Assembly: GCA_028752905.1 (NCBI GenBank) | Contig: JAQNBH010000012.1 | Coordinates: 28,157,816-28,221,815 of the forward strand | Direction of reading: 5' to 3' | DNA: 64,000 nt | Origin: Cladorhizidae sp. MBARI D1340-BT2 | Lineage: Eukaryota > Porifera > Demospongiae > Poecilosclerida > Cladorhizidae | Shown: positions 41,901 to 50,900 of the stretch, piece by piece | Layout: each line of letters opens with the position of its first letter | Numbering within the stretch: the first letter of the stretch is position 1 | Program-made: the position numbers and the translations under genes | Notes under the pieces: generated by a model | Database searches by the model: none | Told to the model about the DNA's origin: nothing | What the model saw: the letters and a program-made list of their open reading frames with translations, nothing else

Positions 41901-44900
41901 TCCCTCCCAACTTCTATGCATTCCCCCCCCCAACTTCTATGCATTCCCCCCCAACTTCTATGCATTCCCCCTCCAACTTCTATGCATTCCCCCCAACTTC
42001 TATGCATTCCCCCCAACTTCTATGCATTCCCCCCAACTTCTATGCATTCCTCCCCAACTTCTATGCATTCCCCCCAACTTCTATGCATTCCCCCCAACTT
42101 CTATGCATTCTCCCCCAACTTCTATGCATTCCCTCCCCCAACTTCTATGCATTCCCCCCCAACTTATATGCATTCCCCCCCAACTTCTATGCATTCCCCC
42201 CCAACTTCTATGCATTCCCCTCCCAACTTCTATGCATTCCCCCCAACTTCTATGCATTCCCCCCAACTTCTATGCATTCCCTCCCAACTTCTATGCATTC
42301 CCCCCCCAACTTCTATGCATTTCCCCCCCAACTTCTATGCATTCCCCCCCAACTTCTATGCATTCCCCCCAACTTCTATGCATTCCCTCCCAACTTCTAT
42401 GCATTCCCCCCAACTTCTATGCATTCACCCCAACTTCTATGCATTCCCTCCCAACTTCTATGCATTCCCCCCAACTTCTATGCATTCACCCCAACTTCTA
42501 TGCATTCCCTCCCAACTTCTATGCATCCCCCCCCAACTTCTATGCATTCCCCCCCAACTTCTATGCATTCCCTCTCGCCCCCAACTTTTATGCATACACC
42601 TCTCAACTTTCAACTTTTATGTATCCTCCCCTCAACTTCTACACATCATCCACCAGCTTCACCCCCAAACATCTACACCCCAAACTTCTACATACATACA
42701 TGTACCTCCCAACAACTTCTTCACACCCACCAACCTTAACTTTAGACACCCTCCCTTCCCTTGCCCATCTGGTCCCACTCCCTTGGCCAACTCCCACATG
42801 CCTCAGCCTCATCCTCACGTTTCATTCAGCGAGCAGCGAGACACTTCATACTCAGAGTCACTCTCTTGTGGCAGGTGCTGGAACCACTTTGGGGCATCCC
42901 TGATGATCGGACTCTTCCCATCCTCCATGGGGAGCAACGCTGCCTCCCAGAGCTCTAGAAATTGGTTCATCTCGTCCCGGAATTCCGAGTCTGCAGAGCT
43001 CACGATTTTTAGCCTCTTTGTGTCCACAAGAACTTGGTCCACTTGAGTTCCGGCAGACCTGCATGTGTTCGGTACGTACATGCACATGTGTGCACACTCG
43101 TATTATATACCATTGCATGGTAGAATAAACAAAAGGTTTGCTTCTTGTTCTTTATATTAGAAAATAAGAAAATAAGTAAGTAAATAAAATAAAATAAAAT
43201 ACATGTAAGTAAGTAAATAAGTAAATAATTAAATAAGTAAAAGTACATAAGTAAATAATAAAAGTAAATAAGTAAGTACATAATAATAAGTACATATGTA
43301 ATAATTAAATAAGTAAATAAGTAAGTACATAAGTACATGCAAATAATAAATAATTACATAACTAAATAAGTAAGTACAGTAAATAAGTAAGTACATAATA
43401 AGCACATAAGTAAATAATAAAATAATAAATAAATAAATAAGTAAGTACACAAGTACATAAGTAAATAATAAATAATTTAAATAAGTAAATAAGTTAGGTA
43501 CATAAGTAAATATAAATAATTAAATAGTAAATAAGTAAGTAAGTATATAATAAGTACACAAGTTAATAATATAAGTAAATAAATAAATAAATAAGTAAAT
43601 AGGTGAATAAGTAAATAAATAAGTAAATAAATAAATAAATAGGTAAATAAGTGAATAAGTAAATAAGTAAATAAGTAAATAAATAAATAATAAATAAATA
43701 AATAAATAAATAAATAAGTGAATAAATAAATAAGTAAATAAGTAAGTAAATAAGTAAATAAATAAATAAGTAAATAAGTGAATAAATAAATAAATAAGTA
43801 AATAAGTGAATAAGTAAATAAATAAATAAATAAATAAATAGTAAATAAGTAAATAAGTAAATAAATAAGTAAATAAGTGAATAAGTAAATAAGTAAATAA
43901 ATAGGTACATAAATAAATAAGTAAATAAGTAAGTAAATAAATAAATAAATAAATAAGTGAATAAGTAAGTAAATAAACAAATATGTAAATAAGTGAATAA
44001 ATAAATAAATAAATAAGTAAATAAGTGAATAAATAAATAAATAAGTAAATAAGTGAATAAGTAAATAAATAAATAAATAAGTGAATAAGTAAATAAGTAA
44101 ATAAGTAAATAAATAAATACACAAATAAATAAATAAGTAAATAAATAAATACACAAATAAGTAAATAGTAAATAAATAAATAAATAAGTAAATACATAAG
44201 TAAATAAGTAAATAAATAAGTAAATAAATAAATAAATAAGTATAAGTATAAGTAAATAAATAAGTAAATAAGTGAATAAGTGTAAAAAGTAAAAGATAAA
44301 TAATAAATAAATAATTAAATACCTAAGCAATCATTAAGGATAAAAATGAATACATAAGCCCACACACACTGATGCATAATGACACACATACCTTGAAGCA
44401 GTATGTCCATTGCTTAGCAACCAGGGGCCATCCCTGTGTAGGAGTCGGGAAAGGTGTGTAACCGATGGCGATGGTTGGACCTCGCTATTCCAAAGGTGGG
44501 GTCCAGAAACTTGGTCCAGATGCTGCTAGCTATAAGCCCCACCTCGTCCTGATGGAGAGAAAAGAGATAGGATGACTTATCAACTATAATGTGCTGATCA
44601 GGCAGAAACATCTGCTGGGGTGTGGTTTGATAGGAAATGCACACTTGGAGGAACTGAAGGTTAAAGCAATTAGAAAGGCAGAGGGGAAGAGCTAAGTGAA
44701 CGGAAAAATGGAAGTGGTGTCACATTAGGACAATTATCAATTAAATAGAGAGGCATGTGCTCTTTTAACGATGAGGACAGAATCACATTAACAATCTGAC
44801 TAAGTTTAGACACGTAATTGTATAGTAGAACCTCGCACATCCAAACACATTGGGGCCTACCATAGTTTGGATAGGGGGGGGGGAGGAAATCGGATACGCA

Positions 44901-47900
44901 AAAGTATGAATGTCATTATAAACCATGAATAATTAAGAATACTGACTTGCAGTGTTTGAATAATTTGCTAATTATAATTAATAAAATTTTTGATTTTTTT
45001 AAATATATATCTGCAGGGCCTTAGGATGTGAGCAGCTTACTTGCTGGTCCTAGAAGGAGAAGCAGCTACACTGTATGTCCTCAGTAGCTGCCATGCTGTC
45101 TTCACATTTATTTTCAGTAGTGTTGTATGTATTGTGTATAAGCAGTTGTTGATTACATGTAGGTTCTGTGCATACACTACTCTAAAAAAAGATCCCAGGG
45201 TTGTGTGCTTCAGGTTATCATGCCTCTCCGTGCATGCCAGAGGTCTCACTCCTTTAATAAGGACCATCAGAGATGTCTGGGAGGATTCAGAACATACTGC
45301 CTGCAACTCATGGCAGTCTATCTCATCATCAGTAGCCACCAGTAAATGGTGGTGTTACAGATTCTCCTTCATGTAACTTTTCATGGAATTCTGCTGCCAT
45401 CTCTCTTAGCAATGGTCCACTGACTGGAGTGCCTAACCACTTTTCAAGAGATCTAGAGCTCTTTCAGGCTGGTTGCCATTAGCAAGGCACATGACATCAT
45501 GACTAGAACTTATCCCCTGACTATCAAGGATGCTTGTAAACTCTTAGCTTCATTCTTGTTGATCTGTATCATTCTGCGAGTCCAGCTCAAGTGGCTCCTT
45601 CGGATATCTTGCCAAGAATAGCTAACTACGACTCAATAGGAAAAAACTACGCTCTTCCTTTTGCTCGCCCTAGTGAACTGATTAGGCCTTCACATGCAAA
45701 TCCAAAGCCTGCCCCACCCAACTAAAATGCATGTTGATGATCACTACCATGTTTTATTATTTAACTGAGTTAGGATAATTCAAGCGTTCGGATAATGGAG
45801 GTTCAGATATGTGTGGGGCAACTGTATGCACAACATGCATGCACATGTCTAGGATACAGGAGGGAGACTTCACAAGTAACCGAAGACTAATGACCTCCCC
45901 CCTCCCCATCACTCGTACATTCGTACATTCCTCTGTTTCTCTTCTCCCTCTCTCCCACGTCCTCCCTCAGTCACAACCCTAGCATCACATCATCGTGATG
46001 ACATCATAAAAGGGTTGATTAGGGCTGCCAATGGCTGGCAAAGGCTGTGACTAGGGCTGTGACTAGGGCTGTGACTAGGGCTGTGACTAGGGCTGTGACT
46101 AGGGCTGTGACTAGGGCTGTGACTAGGGCTGTGACTAGGGCTGTGACTAGGGCTATGACTAGGGCTATGACTAGGGCTATGACTAGGGCTAGGGCTAGGG
46201 CTATGACTAGGGCTATGACTAGGGCTATGACTAGGGCTATGACTAGGGACTAGGGCTATGCTAGGGATGACTAGGGCTATGACTAGGGCTATGACTAGGG
46301 CTATGACTAGGGCTATGACTAGGGCTATGACTAGGGCTAGGGCTAGGGCTATGACTAGGGCTATGACTAGGGCTATGACTAGGGCTATGACTAGAGCTAG
46401 GGCTATGACTAGGGCTGTGACTAGGGCTGTGACTAGGGCCATGACTAGGGCTGTGACTAGGGCTGTGACTAGGGCTATGACTAGGGCTATGACTAGGGCT
46501 ATGACTAGGGCTAGAGCTAGGGCAATGGCTAGGGCAGTAGGTGGCAGTCACAAGGGTTAGGGCTAGGAGGCAGTGGCAAAGGATACTGCAGAGTTTCATC
46601 CAGGGGGGGGGGTTGAAACCGCCAACTCAGGACCTGTGGGGGAGATATCCCCCCCCCCCCCCCCCTCCCTCCTACCCACCAATTTTCACTGACCATACAA
46701 AAGTTCAAATGCAAGTTAACTGTGTTGAATTTCTATTTTATAGCCATGGACATAAACAGTATATATCAGCTGGTGAGATCTGATTAACACTATTCCACTA
46801 GCCTGGGACTGGTGAATAATCAAGGACTAGTAGTGCAGCATTATTGCAACTAGTTCCATTTATATAGAGAAAAGACAAATGGCTGGCTACACAGTAAGTT
46901 TACAGCAACACAGTAACAACAGTTATTGTTAACTCGTTCACCACAATGAAGGATATTTCTTCACTGTGATAGTGAATTGTTAATTACAAAATCAGTCTCC
47001 TTGGCTTCATTGCCTTCCACAGAGCCAGCACAGCATCCAAGTCCACTTCAGGGAGTGATGGCACTTTGATGGCTATGGTCATCAGCTTGGACAGTGATGC
47101 TGGAAGCAGTGGATTACGAAGTCGATCCTTAATCTGCTTCATGTCACTAAAGGAGCGCACAGTTGCAGTGGACACAGGAAGTACCATGGCAGCAGAATCT
47201 TGTGTTGGATAAGGTCGCACACTTTGCCTCACTTCTCAGGAACAGTGTTACAAGTTTCTTCAATGACAAACACTTCATCTCCTCAAAGATGAAAGCTTTC
47301 CACTCTAGTCTTGTCTCCGGCTTATCAGCATCTGCTGGAGTTGAGAAGACTTCTCCTTCACACTCAATCTCTGTTGTCACATCATAGAATTCTAGGAGCT
47401 TCTCCAATTCTGCAGTGCCATATTGGTGCAGTTGCTGGGCATCCGTTGGGCATTTTTGTGGGTCAAAGATGCTGAAAGAAGTCAAGAGGCCCAAGGCATC
47501 TTTGAAACGACAGCTGATTTACCTGCTGACCTCTGCCAGGCATGGCTGCAGCACACTCTTATTGAAATTCTCTCTTGCTGTCTCCAGATATAGAATGCCA
47601 ATTGCAAGGTCTGTTACTGAGTCATGGACTGTGGACAGGTACTCAACTGATCATTGGGATGTTCCTTGACCTGCTGTAGGTAGTGCTGGACATGGTCAGC
47701 TGGCTGGCTACAAGAGTGAAGTCTGCTTTCTTGGCCTGCAGGGCTCTACAAAGACAAGTCAATAGAGGAAGGCCATCACTTAGCATCATCAGGGCTGCCA
47801 GCTTCAGCTTCTTTAAAACAGCACCTTCGCTGCCAGAAACTTGACTAGCTTCTGTTTCTTCTGACAGTGAAGTTGATGCAACTGAAGAAGTGGACTGCTG

Positions 47901-50900
47901 TGTGGGATTCTCCTCAGATGCATCATTATGCTCTGACCTACCATTGCCAACATCCTTGGCCTCCTGGCTGTTCTTAAGCTTGGCTACATTACTAACAGCA
48001 GTAGAAACTGAGTGATGAGAGTCAATAGAGTCCGGCAGTGTACGTTTCTTCTGATATCCATGATGATGAATGATGACTTGTACAGTATGTATGATGACTG
48101 GAAGTGCAGTGGCCGGCTCTGGTTAAAGCTGACCTGACTATGGCGAATCCCCACGGCTAGAATTTCCAAATGGCTTCCAGGCTCGGGTTGTTTTTAGAAA
48201 CTGACTTATCCAGTCAGTCCTGGCATAATCCCCCCCTTCAAATCCCCCCCTTCACTCATGTAATGTGGGTGGCTGCACAGTAGCAGTGACTAATCTATCT
48301 GCATACCAGTCCTGCTGAACCCTCCCCAGTTGAAAAATCCTGGATGAAACCCTGATAGGGATAGGGCAGTAGTAAGGGTTAGGGCTAGGAGGCAGTGCAA
48401 GGGATATGGCTTGGGCAGTGGCAAGGGTAGGGCAATGCCATGGAGAGTGGTAAATGTGTAAGGGCTAGGGCTAGGGCACTAGGGCTGAGGCAGTGGCAAG
48501 GAATAGGGCTGAGGCAGTGGCAAGGAAAAGGGCTAGGCTGTGGCTTGGAGTAGGGCTAGGGCAGTGGCTAGAGTAATGCAATGTCATCATGGATTTGTCC
48601 CTTTCCTCACCATCAAGTCCACTCCTCTCAACACTACCCACCCACGCCCCAAACCTGTGTCTCCTCTTCCCCACACCCAATAATAATTCACCCTCCTTTT
48701 CTCCACCGTCCAGTAATCCATACATGCCTAGCACTGCCACACCTTACGTATATGACATCCCAGGCCAGGACACTTGGGACTCTCCCAGGATATCCCTAGT
48801 GAGGTTAACCAAATATAGAGCATGGGTCCTGGAATCAGTGCTACTGTAGAGCTTCTATGGCTAGGGGCTAGGGGATCGCTAGGGTTGTCTATGGCAAGGG
48901 CTACAGTACCTATGGCAAGGGCTACCTATGGCAAGGGCTACCTATGGCAAGGGCTACCAATGGCATGGGCTACCTATGGCAAGGGCTACCTATGGCAAGG
49001 GCTACCTACATGTATGGCAAGGACTACCTATGGCAAGGGCTACCTATGGCAAGGGCTACCAATGGCAAGGGCTACCTATGCCAAGGGCTACCAATGGCAT
49101 GGGCTACCTATGGCAAGGGCTACCTATGGCAAGGGCTACCTATGGCAAGGGCTTCCTATGGCAAGGACTACCTATGGCAAGGGCTGCCTATGGTAAGGGG
49201 TATTCTATGTCTAGGGCTAGGTATCCTAGGGCTAGGGACGTCATGATAGTCCCTGGATATCCTAGGACAGGTATGGCAACACTGGATATCCCTCCTGTAA
49301 CCCCCTCCCTGCCATGCCCCTCCATGACCCGCCTCTCCTAACCTCATCCAGTATCAGAGCACTCTCTCTCCGATTCTTGGCACTGATTGGATCAAAACTG
49401 GTTGGCTTCCGACTGGATAGACGTCTGCGGGTAGGGGTTGGATTATCAAACTCTATTGCGGTGGTACGAGAGGGAGACAGGTCCATGATTTCCTGGCTCC
49501 TCCCTCCAGATGAGCCCTCATCCCAGGACTTGTGAGGACTCAGGATGCTCATGGCAGGTGGGCGGGACCCGGAGAGGGTACGTCCAAAGTTTCCACTTCC
49601 TATATGTATGCACAGAGTAAATAGAAAAGCTAGCAAACACACAACAGGAGGCACTGCTTATTACCATGGAGAGGTTGAGGAGATTCAACACCAATCTTGG
49701 ATGAATGCGATGATGACGGTGTGTGGTCTACTGTTATGGAGTCGCTAGGTTGGACTGATTTATCCTCCATCTTGGACAGGCGGAACTCATTGAACACTTC
49801 GCAGCAATCTTTACATGTCCTCAGATTTCCCTAAAGCAATAAACAACAACAACAATAAGTTACTGCACAGACAGAGGAACTGGGCTACAGGAAATAGGGG
49901 GGGGGAGGGGAGGGTAGACCTCACTAATATTTCGGTGAGAGGAGAGAACAACAAACAAGCAATCACATGATGTTCACATGTGATCCTAATAGAGACTTCA
50001 TCCACACCCACCTGCAAGTCCGGTCTGAGTAAGGCCCCGGGGATAGTGATGGAGCAACAGGTGTGGCAGAAGATGCGGCCACAGATTCGGCAATGATGAC
50101 GACGAACAAAAATGCTGAACTTTACATTGCAGTTGGAGCACTCCTTGCATGCTTTGTCAGGCATCCAATACTTCTTGAAGTCTGTGGTCGGGTCCTGCAA
50201 GATGAGAGCAAGCAAGCAGTGAAGAGGGAAGAGAGAGAAAGGGAGGGAAAGGAGGAGAGGGAAGAAGTGTACAATGAGGAGAGGGAGGAGGAGATGGAAG
50301 GGGAGAGGGAGGGGGAGAGGGAGGGGGAGAGGGAGGGGGATAGGGAGGGGGAGAGGGAGGTGGAGGGAGAGGGAGGGGGAGAGGGAGGTGGAAGGGGAGG
50401 GGGAGGAAGAGGGAGGGAGAGGGAGGGGGAGAGGGAGGGGGAGAGGGAGGTGGAGGGAGAGCGAGGGGGAGAGGGAGGTGGAAGGGGTGGGGGAGGAAGA
50501 GGGAGGGAGAGGGAGAGGGGAGGGGGAGAGGGAGGGGAAGAGGGAGTGGGAGGGGGAGAGGGAGGGGGAAGAGGGAGGGGGAGAGGGAGGGGAGAGGGAG
50601 GGGGAGAGGGAGGGGGAGAGGGAGGGGGAGAGGGAGGGGAGAGGGAGGGGGAGAGGGAGGGGGAGAGGGAGGGGAGGGTGAGAGGGAGGGGAGAGGGAGG
50701 GGGAGAGGGAGGGGGAGGGGGAGGGGGAGAGGGAGGGGGAGAGGGAGAGGGAGGGGAGAGGGAGGGGAGAGGGAGGGGAGAGGGAGGGGAGAGGGAGGGG
50801 AGAGGGAGGGGAGAGGGAGGGGAGAGGGAGGGGAGAGGGAGGGGAGAGGGAGGGGAGAGGGAGGGGAGAGGGAGGGGAGAGGGAGGGGAGAGGGAGGGGA

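Noticed and set aside
41231..43046. 500-548-codon plus ORFs rich in Pro, His, Ser
   Set aside because: C-rich 21-bp minisatellite within a PIKfyve intron; no domain.
43477..44330. Tyr/Leu/Ile-rich ORFs looking like membrane proteins
   Set aside because: Product of the TAAA/TAAG satellite, not a transmembrane gene.
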